From assembly GCA_964591665.1 (NCBI GenBank), contig CAZQCV010000012.1, positions 1 to 20,082 of the forward strand: a DNA stretch of 20,082 nucleotides. Reading direction: 5' to 3'. Every line of letters starts with the position of its first letter. The stretch's first letter is position 1. Positions 1 to 6,594 of the stretch are shown here, in pieces. A program made the position numbers and the translations under genes. Below the pieces are notes generated by a model. The model saw only the letters and a list, made by a program, of their open reading frames with translations, was not told where the DNA came from and ran no database searches. Source of the DNA: CAZQCV01 sp964591665. GTDB taxonomy: Bacteria > Patescibacteriota > Minisyncoccia > Phycocordibacterales > UBA9973.

Positions 1-1027
1 CGTTCATGTCGATACGACCGTCGTTGTCGTTGTCGATGTTGTCGGAGCAGGCGTAGGTGTTGTTATAGTAGATAGTGTTGACACCCACATAGGTACTCTT
101 ACTATCACTACCATTTGAACCATATGCTGATGCAACATAGCTACGACCACTGTAGAGTGGACCAAAAGTTCCACTACCATTTACAGGATATGTGTACCCG
201 TCAACAGTAAGATTTGTACAGTAACCGTTGGTCTGCCAGTAGAGATAAAAAGTACTTCCACTCGTTACATTTGTTTGACTTGGATAGAAAGACGTAATCT
301 GACACTGTTGTTGTGTTTGTATATAGTTGTATTCACTTGTAAGTGTTGGTACATAGATACCGTTCACGTAACAACCCGGATCAAGTGAGTCTATCTTACC
401 GTCACCGTCGTTATCTTGTCCATCATTACATGCGTATGTTTGTTGTGTTGCTTGACTTACACGGAACTGTGCAATTACTGTCCCCTGCTGACACATTTGA
501 TTTGAAATAGGACATGTATTCATTCCAGGAATAGAATCAATAGTTACACCTCCTGAGAAAAGCTCAGCACCTGACTGCCCACCTGGAAACGGTGTAGTTG
601 ATGAGCCCTGATTGTATCGATAGTATGCAACACTACCAGGGATATAGGTAAGTGTTACTGCTTGTGATGTATTTACAGTTGCAGAGCCACTCAAGTTCGC
701 AGATGGTGCAGTAAATGTACCAGAAAATGTATGTGATGTTCCTGAGTTTGTATTCATAGGACTAAGTGTAAACCGTCCTGATTCAGCGTTTGACCCAGTG
801 TTGTGGTAATAAAGAATCACCATTACGGTATCTCCTGGGTTTGCGTTTACATACGTAGACGCTTGTCCTGAGTTTTGAGTAAGGTTTTTTACACGGACAA
901 GAGCACAGTCTTGGAGTGTAGTACATCCTGTACCCATTGTATTCCATGATGCTGCTGCGCTTTGTGCTCCTCCAATAAGAAACATGAACGCAAATGCACC
1001 AAGAAGTAGTGTTTTGATGTATTTCAT
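1..1027 (-). CDS. Secreted Asp-rich repeat surface protein (3' end off window)
   Basis: The reading frame from ATG at 1027 stays open for 342 codons and runs off the left edge, so the C-terminus is missing. Residues 1-26 are a signal peptide: a KY..K start, a hydrophobic core with LLLGAFAFMFLIGG, then AQSAAA. About 150 residues rich in Ser, Thr, Gly and Asn follow and look like a beta-sandwich domain. A Cys-flanked acidic loop (CNDGQDNDGDGKID, ending DPGC) comes next, then a second beta-rich stretch, then a second acidic loop (CSDNIDNDNDGRID) at the edge. Such D-x-D-x-D-G loops usually bind calcium. I infer an exported or surface-attached protein, possibly an adhesin or stalk protein; the family is not recognised. 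A promoter lies just upstream and there is no Shine-Dalgarno. Confidence 0.85.
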   Translation of the reverse strand, partial: MKYIKTLLLGAFAFMFLIGGAQSAAASWNTMGTGCTTLQDCALVRVKNLTQNSGQASTYVNANPGDTVMVILYYHNTGSNAESGRFTLSPMNTNSGTSHTFSGTFTAPSANLSGSATVNTSQAVTLTYIPGSVAYYRYNQGSSTTPFPGGQSGAELFSGGVTIDSIPGMNTCPISNQMCQQGTVIAQFRVSQATQQTYACNDGQDNDGDGKIDSLDPGCYVNGIYVPTLTSEYNYIQTQQQCQITSFYPSQTNVTSGSTFYLYWQTNGYCTNLTVDGYTYPVNGSGTFGPLYSGRSYVASAYGSNGSDSKSTYVGVNTIYYNNTYACSDNIDNDNDGRIDMN

Positions 1028-1079
1028 AAAATGATAAATATATAAACGTATAATCATACCTAGTAATAGGTATTTGCGT

Positions 1080-1108
1080 ATGATAGCATATTGTTGACAA
1101 AAAGTCAA
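1080..1108 (-). promoter_or_regulatory. Sigma70-type promoter of the left-edge secreted protein gene
   Basis: Read on the minus strand: TTGACT (1108-1103), a 17-nt spacer, then TATCAT (1085-1080). TGC directly before the -10 makes it an extended -10. It predicts a start near 1073 and a 5' leader of about 46 nt. Confidence 0.75.
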
Positions 1109-1196
1109 TACCCTTTCCATATGCAATTACTGAGATGTTATGTTGTCAGAAAAATTACAAAAACCTACTATATATGCGTATTTCCATAAAGAAAAT

Positions 1197-1230
1197 AAAA
1201 AAATAGGCTTCATCTCAAAATGAAGCCTAT
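1197..1230 (-). terminator. Rho-independent terminator of the repeat-protein gene
   Basis: An 11-bp perfect stem (1220-1230 with 1203-1213) has a 6-nt loop and is followed on the minus strand by seven T, then more T-rich sequence. It lies about 36 nt after the likely stop of the gene that spans the gap. Confidence 0.85.
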
Positions 1231-1266
1231 GTATATTTGTCGATATCTTACGGGATATCTGTACCG

Positions 1267-2506
1267 TTATTTAAATTTTCCGGAACCAGGTCGTGGACCT
1301 GTGTTCATTCTTGCTCCAGAGTTATTCATNNNNNNNNNNNNNNNNNNNNNNNNNNNNNNNNNNNNNNNNNNNNNNNNNNNNNNNNNNNNNNNNNNNNNNN
1401 NNNNNNNNNNNNNNNNNNNNNNNNNNNNNAGGGTCAACGGGTGTGCCGTCAGGGTTAGTAGCTGTACCATTCGGATCTACAGGAGTTCCATTTGGATTAA
1501 TGATTGTTCCATTTGGATCAACTGGCGTTCCGCCTGGGTTTATCACCACAGGGTTTGGATCTACAGGAGTTCCTCCAGGGTTTATCACCACTGGGTTTCC
1601 GTCAACTGGTTGTCCACCAGGTTGTGGTGTAATAACTTCACCAGGCAACACAACCGGAGTGGTTTGCTGTTGCTGTTGTTGGTTATTATTGTTGTTGGTA
1701 TTGTTGTTAATAACAGTAATATTAACAGGTGGTTGTTGAACAATTATAGGTGCAGCTTGTTGTTGTTGAACCTTTGTGAAGTTCAAACTCAAGTTAAAAC
1801 CAAATCCAGTAGCAACTGGCTGATTGTAACCTGAACAATAAACTGGTTGTCTATAACAATCAACACAACCGCCTATTCTTTCTTCAACACGGTTTACTAC
1901 AGTAACTTCTTTCAAGATTACTTTTTCAATCGGTACTTCTCTTATAACAATACTATCACGAACATGTACCTCTTCTTTGGTTACCGTTTTTGTAACAGTA
2001 ACTACTTCAGGAGAAACTGCATAACCACCAACAGCGTTATAACAAGTCCACTTAACGAGAGGTATTCTAAACCCATTATTAGACTTGAACGTTAAGAACT
2101 TAACGTCCATCTCATATTGGTTAAGAAAATAACCTACACCACCTTTCGGGTCAGAACCCATAACTCTCATAGCACCAACCGGTACTGTGAGAAGTGCAGG
2201 TTTTGAGTTAACTATCATATACTTCACCTGAGGTACAGTTAGTGGTCCGTTAAAACCTGCCAATTTCCACACCCCAGTTAAATTATTCCAGTCTGCAATA
2301 GTTTGCAGATATTCTTCGTAGGTTATACCACCACGAGACCAGCTCATGTCTTCTGCTTTCATTTTTTCAATAAATTCTTCAGGTGTCATTTCAACACCTT
2401 CTTTTTTCATTGAGTTAAAGTCAGTGCTTTTGCCTTCTTTTAAATTGCTTGCGTTTGCAGATAAGTTCATTACAAGAACCAAACCTGCGAAAAATAATTT
2501 TTTCAT
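1267..2506 (-). CDS. Secreted Gln/Asn-rich protein with Pro-Asn-Gly tandem repeats, interrupted by assembly gap
   Basis: The start is ATG 2506 (MKKLFFAGLVLVMNLSANA, a signal peptide). A TTG ten codons upstream in the same frame is a worse choice. After cleavage comes an apparently globular region of about 130 residues, then a Val/Glu/Lys-rich segment (about residues 165-215), a Cys pair (GGCVDC), poly-Gln and poly-Asn tracts (about 250-285), and 14-residue repeats of the type NPGGTPVDPN. The repeats run into 100 N (1330-1429), so length and frame across the gap are unknown. Downstream of the gap, one frame gives a plausible tail (MNNSGARMNTGPRPGSGKFK, stop at 1267) just before a terminator, so I take that as the C-terminus. 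Function is not recognised; a secreted envelope-attached protein with a flexible stalk is my inference. Confidence 0.7.
1330..1429. other. Assembly gap (100 N)
   Basis: Exactly 100 N, the usual placeholder for a gap of unknown size. It falls inside or at the end of the 42-bp coding repeat array, as expected if short reads could not resolve the repeats. Confidence 0.98.
1431..1598 (-). repeat. Tandem 42-bp coding repeats (14-residue Pro/Asn/Gly units)
   Basis: Four consecutive units are visible (1431-1472, 1473-1514, 1515-1556, 1557-1598), with a degenerate fifth to about 1636. Each encodes a variant of DPN-xxxx-NPxGTPV. The units at 1515 and 1557 are the most alike. The array enters the gap, so the copy number is a minimum. 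Confidence 0.9.
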
Positions 2507-2553
2507 GTATAAAATTGATTTAGTTAGGCAAAACAACCATTTTGAGGGCGGTT

Positions 2554-2570
2554 TTGGTTAACTAAACCAA
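2554..2570 (-). promoter_or_regulatory. Small hairpin in the 5' leader of the repeat-protein gene
   Basis: TTGGTT (2554-2559) and AACCAA (2565-2570) form a 6-bp stem with a 5-nt loop. It lies inside the roughly 86-nt predicted leader between the promoter and ATG 2506. It matches no riboswitch I recognise. Confidence 0.3.
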
Positions 2571-2598
2571 TCCTTTGTCAAAGATCACTCTTGGGTAC

Positions 2599-2627
2599 AG
2601 TATAGCATATTACACTACAAAAGTCAA
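2599..2627 (-). promoter_or_regulatory. Sigma70-type promoter of the repeat-protein gene
   Basis: Minus strand: TTGACT (2627-2622), 17-nt spacer, TATACT (2604-2599), with TGC before the -10. It closely resembles the promoter at 1080-1108 (shared ATTGACTTTT start and AATATGCTAT end), so both genes belong to the same genome on either side of the gap. The leader is about 86 nt. Confidence 0.8.
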
Positions 2628-2706
2628 TACCTTGTCAAACAACCTTCAGAGGTGGGCTAAGTCTCCTGTTTCGACCTCAAAATCCCCTATTTTATGGACC
2701 AAAAAC

Positions 2707-2735
2707 TGGAAAGCTACCTTTATTACTGTTATACT
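2707..2735 (+). promoter_or_regulatory. Extended -10 promoter giving a leaderless pilB-type mRNA
   Basis: TGT then TATACT (2730-2735), with a weak -35 TGGAAA (2707-2712) at 17 nt. Only 8 nt separate the -10 from ATG 2744, so transcription should start at or within 1-2 nt of the start codon. Confidence 0.65.
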
Positions 2736-2743
2736 TAGCCCAT

Positions 2744-4447
2744 ATGATCCAATTCGATGATGACGCAAACAATCGCAGGCTCGATGACTTTAAAAAAGTT
2801 GAAGAAGAAGATGTTGTTCAGATACTTGCTGAACAAAAATACGGCATGCCGTATATCAACCTGAGCGGTCAAATCGTCGAAAACGACGCTCTCAAATACG
2901 TTCGCCAAGAAGACGCCCGAGCATGGGAAGTCGGACCGTTTAAAGTACTCGGAAAGAATATTCACATTGTTATCAGAACACCTGAACGTCCAGAAATAGA
3001 AGAACTTGGTAAAACCTTAACAGAGCATGGACTCATTCCGCATTTCTATATGGGATCCAAGGCAAGTCTTGAAAAAGTCTGGGAACGTTATAAAGAAATA
3101 TCTATGGCTGTCGGGTCACGCGCAGGCGGAATGGATGTCTCAGGAGAAATGATTGTTGAGCTTGGTAAGAACATTCACGTACTCAAAGACATTGAGAAGA
3201 TGTGTACCGATCTGCTCGAAGAAAAAACGCAACACAAAGTATCTCGCCTTCTCGAAATTATTCTCGCTGGTGCGATATCACTCGGTGTGTCTGATGTGCA
3301 CTTTGAACCAGAAGAAGACTTCGTGCGTCTACGACTTCGTCTTGATGGCGTACTCCAGGATGTACTGCATATAAACTACGATATTCATAAATTACTCAAC
3401 TCTCGACTCAAGCTCATGTCGAGCATGAAACTTACCGCACAAGCAATCGCACAAGATGGACGATTTTCTATTTTTATTGGAGAAGATGAAATCTCTATGC
3501 GTGTGTCAGTGGTACCAGGAGCATATGGTGAAGGTATCGTAATGCGTATTTTGAATCCGAAGTCTATCCGTGTTGATCTAGAGAAAATGGGTATTGATGA
3601 TCGCCTGTATGACATCATGATGCGGTATATCAACAAACCAAACGGTCTTATACTTATTACGGGACCAACAGGATCTGGTAAAACCACTACGCTATATGCC
3701 TTTCTAGCAAAAATATATAGTCCTGAAATCAAAATCATGACAATCGAAGATCCTGTTGAATACCACCTCGAAGGAGTCACACAAACACAAGTCGACCACG
3801 AAAAAGGATATAACTTTGCAGCGGGGCTTCGTGCAGCACTTCGTCAGGACCCTGATGTAATCATGGTGGGTGAAATCCGTGACGGTGAAACTGCCGAAAC
3901 AGCGATTGAAGCGTCCAACACAGGACACTTGGTGTTTTCAACACTGCACACAAACTCTGCTGCAGGTGTTATTCCTCGTCTTATTGATCTTGGTGTGAAT
4001 CCAAAAATTCTCGTTTCATCACTAAAACTTTCTCTTGCACAACGTCTTTGTCGTAAACTCTGTAACGAATGTAAAAAACAAGTAGAAAATCCAGAAGAGC
4101 GTCAGGTGGCACTAATCAAAAATATTTTATTATATGCTGCACAAAACGGTAAGGATCTAAAGAAATATGACCTCTCTCCTGATATGCCCATCACCCTTTG
4201 GGAAGCAGTTGGCTGTGAAGTCTGTAACATGACCGGCTACAAAGGACGTGTGGGATTGTTCGAGGCAATCGAGACAGATGAAGCAATAGAAAAAATAATT
4301 CCTGAAGTACCAAGTGAACGAGACATCATACGCGCGGCATTGCCACAAGGAATCTTCGACATGCGCGAAGATGGTGTGATCAAAATACTAAAAGGTTTAA
4401 CTTCTGTAGAAGAGGTTTCAAGTGTAGTTGATTTGTATGTTGAATAA
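2744..4447 (+). CDS. pilB: GspE/PilB-family type IV pilus assembly ATPase
   Basis: A hexameric secretion-superfamily ATPase that powers pilin polymerisation at the inner membrane. It has 567 residues, the usual length. The N-terminal GspE_N/MshEN-like part (about 1-120) is followed by the catalytic part: Walker A GPTGSGKTT (307-315), Asp box TIEDPVE (333-339), Walker B region ending DVIMVGEIRD (371-380) and His box STLHTN (399-404). A zinc-type Cys set (C440, C443, C491, C494) precedes TGYKGR, as in PilB/GspE proteins. The usual NEKAG stretch reads DHEKG here. No other pilus gene is adjacent in the window, so PilB is preferred over a type II secretion GspE from lineage expectation rather than local context. 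The start is supported by the tight -10 box upstream. Confidence 0.9.
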   Translation: MIQFDDDANNRRLDDFKKVEEEDVVQILAEQKYGMPYINLSGQIVENDALKYVRQEDARAWEVGPFKVLGKNIHIVIRTPERPEIEELGKTLTEHGLIPHFYMGSKASLEKVWERYKEISMAVGSRAGGMDVSGEMIVELGKNIHVLKDIEKMCTDLLEEKTQHKVSRLLEIILAGAISLGVSDVHFEPEEDFVRLRLRLDGVLQDVLHINYDIHKLLNSRLKLMSSMKLTAQAIAQDGRFSIFIGEDEISMRVSVVPGAYGEGIVMRILNPKSIRVDLEKMGIDDRLYDIMMRYINKPNGLILITGPTGSGKTTTLYAFLAKIYSPEIKIMTIEDPVEYHLEGVTQTQVDHEKGYNFAAGLRAALRQDPDVIMVGEIRDGETAETAIEASNTGHLVFSTLHTNSAAGVIPRLIDLGVNPKILVSSLKLSLAQRLCRKLCNECKKQVENPEERQVALIKNILLYAAQNGKDLKKYDLSPDMPITLWEAVGCEVCNMTGYKGRVGLFEAIETDEAIEKIIPEVPSERDIIRAALPQGIFDMREDGVIKILKGLTSVEEVSSVVDLYVE

Positions 4448-4450
4448 AAA

Positions 4451-4476
4451 AAACAGGACACTCAATGGTCCTGTTT
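4451..4476. terminator. Terminator between the converging pilB and coiled-coil genes
   Basis: A 9-bp stem (4451-4459 with 4468-4476) with an 8-nt loop. Read on the minus strand it is followed by eight T, a good terminator for the gene ending at 4503. In the plus direction the T-run is only three, so termination of pilB here would be weaker. Confidence 0.75.
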
Positions 4477-4502
4477 AAACTTAGATAGTTAACAATTTTT
4501 GT

Positions 4503-4781
4503 TTACGAAGTTGCAACAAGCGCACCTTCTTTTTCTTCCAACTCTCTGTGTTGAAATTCTTTTTCTAATTCTGCTTTTTCTACATAAAGGTTGTCATACT
4601 CAATGAAAAATTCTAAACCGAAAGACTGTTCTAGGTTCATGTTTAACATTCCAGCACCAATACGTGGATTGCGTTTTAGGATTTCATTAGTTGCGTTGAG
4701 GATTCTCTGCTCTTTTTCCTCAATTTGTTTTTTGACAGTTCGTAGATCTACCACGACATGTCCAAGGGTTCTTTTTTTCAT
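4503..4781 (-). CDS. Hypothetical 92-residue charged alpha-helical protein
   Basis: I do not recognise the family. From ATG 4781 it gives 92 residues starting MKKRTLGHVVVDLRTVKKQ. Most of the chain is charged and likely helical or coiled coil (residues about 13-35 and 62-85, rich in Glu and Lys). There is a Gly/Met/Asn patch in the middle (RIGAGMLNMNLEQ). There is no signal peptide or membrane segment, so it is probably cytoplasmic. An in-frame ATG exists at 4829 but overlaps a perfect TTGACA -35 box, so translation cannot begin there on mRNA from that promoter. The gene has its own promoter and terminator and is a monocistronic unit. Confidence 0.7.
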   Translation of the reverse strand: MKKRTLGHVVVDLRTVKKQIEEKEQRILNATNEILKRNPRIGAGMLNMNLEQSFGLEFFIEYDNLYVEKAELEKEFQHRELEEKEGALVATS

Positions 4782-4800
4782 AAAATGTACATTTTCACAT

Positions 4801-4829
4801 ATCTTAGCACATTTATTTGTTTCTGTCAA
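4801..4829 (-). promoter_or_regulatory. Consensus sigma70 promoter of the small coiled-coil gene
   Basis: Minus strand: TTGACA (4829-4824), 17-nt spacer ending TGTGC, TAAGAT (4806-4801). It predicts a start near 4794 and a leader of about 13 nt to ATG 4781. It fixes the gene start and rules out the longer reading frame. Confidence 0.8.
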
Positions 4830-4846
4830 TTTCCCTTTTCAGGCAA

Positions 4847-5006
4847 ACAAAAAAGCATAAATCTCTAAATAATCCTTCCCAAGCTTGACCAGGGAAGCAA
4901 CATACCAGTCGAGGATAACCCCAGTCGAAACCAGAATGTCCTGTCACAATACCATCAAACCGAAAGCGGCTGATTACTTAGAGATCTATGCCTTCTTAAT
5001 GAACCT
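4847..5006 (-). ncRNA. Unassigned structured small RNA, about 160 nt
   Basis: On the minus strand 4991-4972 pairs with 4874-4855 to give a 20-bp closing stem: 18 Watson-Crick pairs and two G-U pairs. Read on the plus strand the same two positions are A-C mismatches, so the structure fits only minus-strand RNA. The stem is followed at once by six T (4854-4849), a built-in terminator. A promoter upstream predicts a 5' end near 5006. The 97-nt interior holds a CCG-CTTT-CGG hairpin, a directly repeated TCGACTGG, a small GGGG-TTAT-CCTC hairpin and a CTTCCC/GGGAAG stem. The size and closed rod shape resemble 6S or SRP RNA, but I could not find their diagnostic core motifs. No open reading frame of note is present. 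The identity is open. Confidence 0.65.
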
Positions 5007-5011
5007 AGGTA

Positions 5012-5039
5012 ACTATAGCACGTATCATATATGCAACAA
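5012..5039 (-). promoter_or_regulatory. Proximal promoter of the small RNA
   Basis: Minus strand: TTGTTG (5039-5034), 16-nt spacer ending TGC, TATAGT (5017-5012). The extended -10 is the same as that of tyrS. The predicted start is about 5005-5006, some 15 nt before the closing stem. Confidence 0.6.
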
Positions 5040-5059
5040 GTGCTTGTCCTAGCGATATG

Positions 5060-5068
5060 TGATATACT
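5060..5068 (+). promoter_or_regulatory. Possible plus-strand extended -10 element upstream of ruvB
   Basis: TGA plus TATACT (5060-5068) has the same form as the PBP promoter. It would give ruvB a leader of about 110 nt. No clear -35 is seen, and no better -10 lies close to ruvB, so this is tentative. Confidence 0.35.
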
Positions 5069-5080
5069 CTGTGCATAGCA

Positions 5081-5089
5081 TGTGTATAA
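5081..5089 (-). other. DnaA-box-like 9-mer
   Basis: Minus strand reads TTATACACA, which fits the TTATNCACA consensus. It lies between the two promoters of the small RNA. A single site may be chance. Confidence 0.35.
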
Positions 5090-5104
5090 CCCATATCTAC
5101 GTAC

Positions 5105-5133
5105 ATCCTAGCATATTATAAATTTTTTGTCAA
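5105..5133 (-). promoter_or_regulatory. Distal strong promoter toward the small RNA
   Basis: Minus strand: perfect TTGACA (5133-5128), 17-nt spacer ending AATATGC, TAGGAT (5110-5105). It is the same promoter family as at 1080 and 2599. Transcription from here would read through the small RNA locus as a transcript of about 250 nt ending at the same terminator. No gene lies between. Confidence 0.65.
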
Positions 5134-5185
5134 TAGTCTTATATTACAACCCAACATACATAACTGTCAAAAATCATAAAAACCT

Positions 5186-6187
5186 ATGGAAAATAAAGAC
5201 AAAAGTGAATATATCCAGGATCGCCATCTAGACAAAATGCTCCGTCCAGATAACTGGGAAGAGTATATTGGTCAGGACACAATCAAAGCAAACGTACGAA
5301 TACTCCTTCAAGCAGCAGCTGAACGCAACCACCCGGCAGAACATATACTTTTCTATGGTCCACCTGGACTTGGCAAGACAACCCTCGCCCATTTGATCGC
5401 AAAACAGACAGGTAGACAGATGAAAACAACCTCAGGACCTGCAATTGAAAAGGTTGGAGACCTTGCATCTATCCTAACAAATCTCGCACCAGGAGATATT
5501 CTCTTTATAGATGAGATTCACCGACTCAACAAAATGGTTGAGGAAGTACTCTACCCTGCTATGGAGTCAGGTGTGCTTGATATCATCATAGGGAAAGGTC
5601 CATCAGCAAGAACTATTCAACTCGAGCTGCCGCCATTTACACTTATCGCGGCTACAACACGTGTCGCCCTACTCTCTGCCCCACTTCGTTCACGATTCTC
5701 TGGTGGTAGTTTTCGTCTTGAACTTTATAGTGAAGAACAAGTTCAACAAATAGTAAAACGTTCAGCAAAAATACTCGGTGTAGATATAGACGATGAAGCG
5801 CTTGATGAGATCGCAAAGCGCTCACGGTTTACCCCACGAACTGCAAACTACTTCTTAAAACGTGTTCGCGACTATGCACAAGTAGAAAAACGTTCACTTG
5901 ATAAAAAGACAGTATTTCTCGCACTTACCTTGCTTGGTATCGATGAACTCGGACTCTCAGAAAGCGATCGAGGATTGCTCACAACACTTATAGAAAAATT
6001 CGATGGTGGTCCAGTCGGGCTCACGACACTCGCTGCAGCAACCAACGAAGAAGAAGCAACCATCGAAGACGTCATAGAACCATACCTCATCCAACGCGGA
6101 CTACTCGAACGTACACCACGTGGACGAACTGCAACACCAAAAGCTCACGAACATCTTGGGTTTGAAATAAAAAAGCAGGTCGAGTAA
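5186..6187 (+). CDS. ruvB: Holliday junction branch migration ATPase RuvB
   Basis: RuvB is the hexameric AAA+ motor that, with RuvA, moves Holliday junctions during recombinational repair. Its 333 residues are the typical length. Visible are Walker A GPPGLGKTT (58-66), Walker B LFIDEIH (106-112), the sensor-1 stretch AATT (155-158), the LRSRF region (167-171) that carries the arginine finger, and the C-terminal winged helix (about 260-328, GPVGLTTLA to LLERTPRGR). Two normally well-kept spots differ: RDRFG is RSRFSGG, and RSRGTPRIAN is RSRFTPRTAN. ruvC lies downstream beyond a 400-bp non-coding stretch; ruvA is not in the window. The stop codon lies inside a hairpin (6176-6206). The promoter is uncertain. 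Confidence 0.95.
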   Translation: MENKDKSEYIQDRHLDKMLRPDNWEEYIGQDTIKANVRILLQAAAERNHPAEHILFYGPPGLGKTTLAHLIAKQTGRQMKTTSGPAIEKVGDLASILTNLAPGDILFIDEIHRLNKMVEEVLYPAMESGVLDIIIGKGPSARTIQLELPPFTLIAATTRVALLSAPLRSRFSGGSFRLELYSEEQVQQIVKRSAKILGVDIDDEALDEIAKRSRFTPRTANYFLKRVRDYAQVEKRSLDKKTVFLALTLLGIDELGLSESDRGLLTTLIEKFDGGPVGLTTLAAATNEEEATIEDVIEPYLIQRGLLERTPRGRTATPKAHEHLGFEIKKQVE

Positions 6188-6206
6188 GGAGACTTACAGC
6201 GACCTG
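6176..6206. terminator. Hairpin at the 3' end of ruvB
   Basis: Outer stem CAGGTCG/CGACCTG (6176-6182 with 6200-6206), inner stem GTAAG/CTTAC (6184-6188 with 6193-6197) and a GAGA loop. It includes the ruvB stop codon. After it on the plus strand there is only TTT. On the minus strand it is followed by six T (inside the ruvB coding end), so it may stop antisense transcription better than ruvB mRNA. Confidence 0.55.
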
Positions 6207-6294
6207 TTTGAAAAGGATTATTGTCGAATTAAGACAACTCGTATCATTTGCAAAGAGCAAAGTGAGTGTCTTTTTCTTGAAAAGAACTAAAATA

Positions 6295-6324
6295 AATTTG
6301 GATCAGATAGAAATCTGATCCCTT
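6295..6324. repeat. Hairpin repeat, copy 1
   Basis: A 30-nt element with a 9-bp stem (6300-6308 with 6313-6321) and AGAA loop. It matches 6390-6419 in 26 of 30 positions, and the four differences form two compensatory base-pair swaps. No T-run follows in either direction, so it is not an ordinary terminator. Confidence 0.8.
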
Positions 6325-6389
6325 CCCTGAACTAAACATACTACTGTTATTGCAACAAGTGGTATTATATATTGATTTAATTTTTGAGA

Positions 6390-6419
6390 AATTTAGGTCA
6401 GATAGAAATCTGACCTCTT
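6390..6419. repeat. Hairpin repeat, copy 2
   Basis: Second copy, 95 nt after the first: 9-bp stem 6395-6403 with 6408-6416, same AGAA loop, same AATTT and CTT flanks. Both lie in the 403-bp gene-free region between ruvB and yebC. Confidence 0.8.
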
Positions 6420-6441
6420 GAAACATAAAAACCCTGAGAAT

Positions 6442-6461
6442 GCTGACTAAAGTCCGTCAGC
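6442..6461. other. Third hairpin in the ruvB-yebC spacer
   Basis: GCTGAC (6442-6447) pairs with GTCAGC (6456-6461) across an 8-nt loop. It is unrelated in sequence to the two repeats. On the plus strand it is followed after 9 nt by TTTT. The rest of 6207-6590 is AT-rich and I see no other gene there beyond a doubtful 22-codon frame. Confidence 0.4.
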
Positions 6462-6525
6462 TGGTGTATCTTTTATATATGAGAATTTTAATATCTTACT
6501 TATATATAAACTCTTTTTAAAAACA

Positions 6526-6594
6526 ATGTCAAGACATGGACTATCTACTCTTTCCTTGAATGACTTTACTAAACGCGGTAAGGTATATATATGA
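6526..6594 (+). CDS. Possible 22-codon leader peptide ahead of yebC
   Basis: An ATG at 6526 opens a 22-codon frame (MSRHGLSTLSLNDFTKRGKV plus two residues) whose TGA overlaps the yebC ATG as ATGA, the same junction used by yebC-ruvC. This would allow translational coupling. Against it: it is very short, has no recognised family, and a leaderless promoter for yebC can be drawn inside it (TTGAAT, 16 nt, TAAGGT ending at 6584). Low confidence. Confidence 0.22.
   Translation: MSRHGLSTLSLNDFTKRGKVYI

Noticed and set aside
783..1100. Minus-strand frame of 105 residues
   Set aside because: It is a shadow of the signal-peptide gene starting at 1027 in another frame. It runs through the promoter and has Cys/Tyr/Arg-rich nonsense composition.
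1330..1429. Chimeric join of two organisms at the gap
   Set aside because: Promoters at 1080 and 2599, on opposite sides of the gap, share nearly the same TTGACT-N17-TAT design, and the gap falls in a repeat, which explains it well enough.
1431..1598. CRISPR-like array
   Set aside because: The 42-bp units are contiguous without spacers and encode a regular 14-residue peptide repeat in the gene frame.
1220..1834. Plus-strand frame across the gap
   Set aside because: It reads the terminator stem and the antisense of the 42-bp repeats, with Trp/Tyr/Ser-rich repetitive composition and N in the middle.
4503..4829. Longer frame for the coiled-coil gene from 4829
   Set aside because: The first codons coincide with a perfect TTGACA -35 and TAAGAT -10; the mRNA would begin downstream of that ATG.
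4847..5006. tmRNA or SRP RNA at the small-RNA locus
   Set aside because: TTCTGGTTTCGACTGGGG on the minus strand resembles the tmRNA 5' end, but no CCA end, T-arm or tag frame is present. The SRP core (GGAAG with AGCAG opposite) is also missing on the minus strand.
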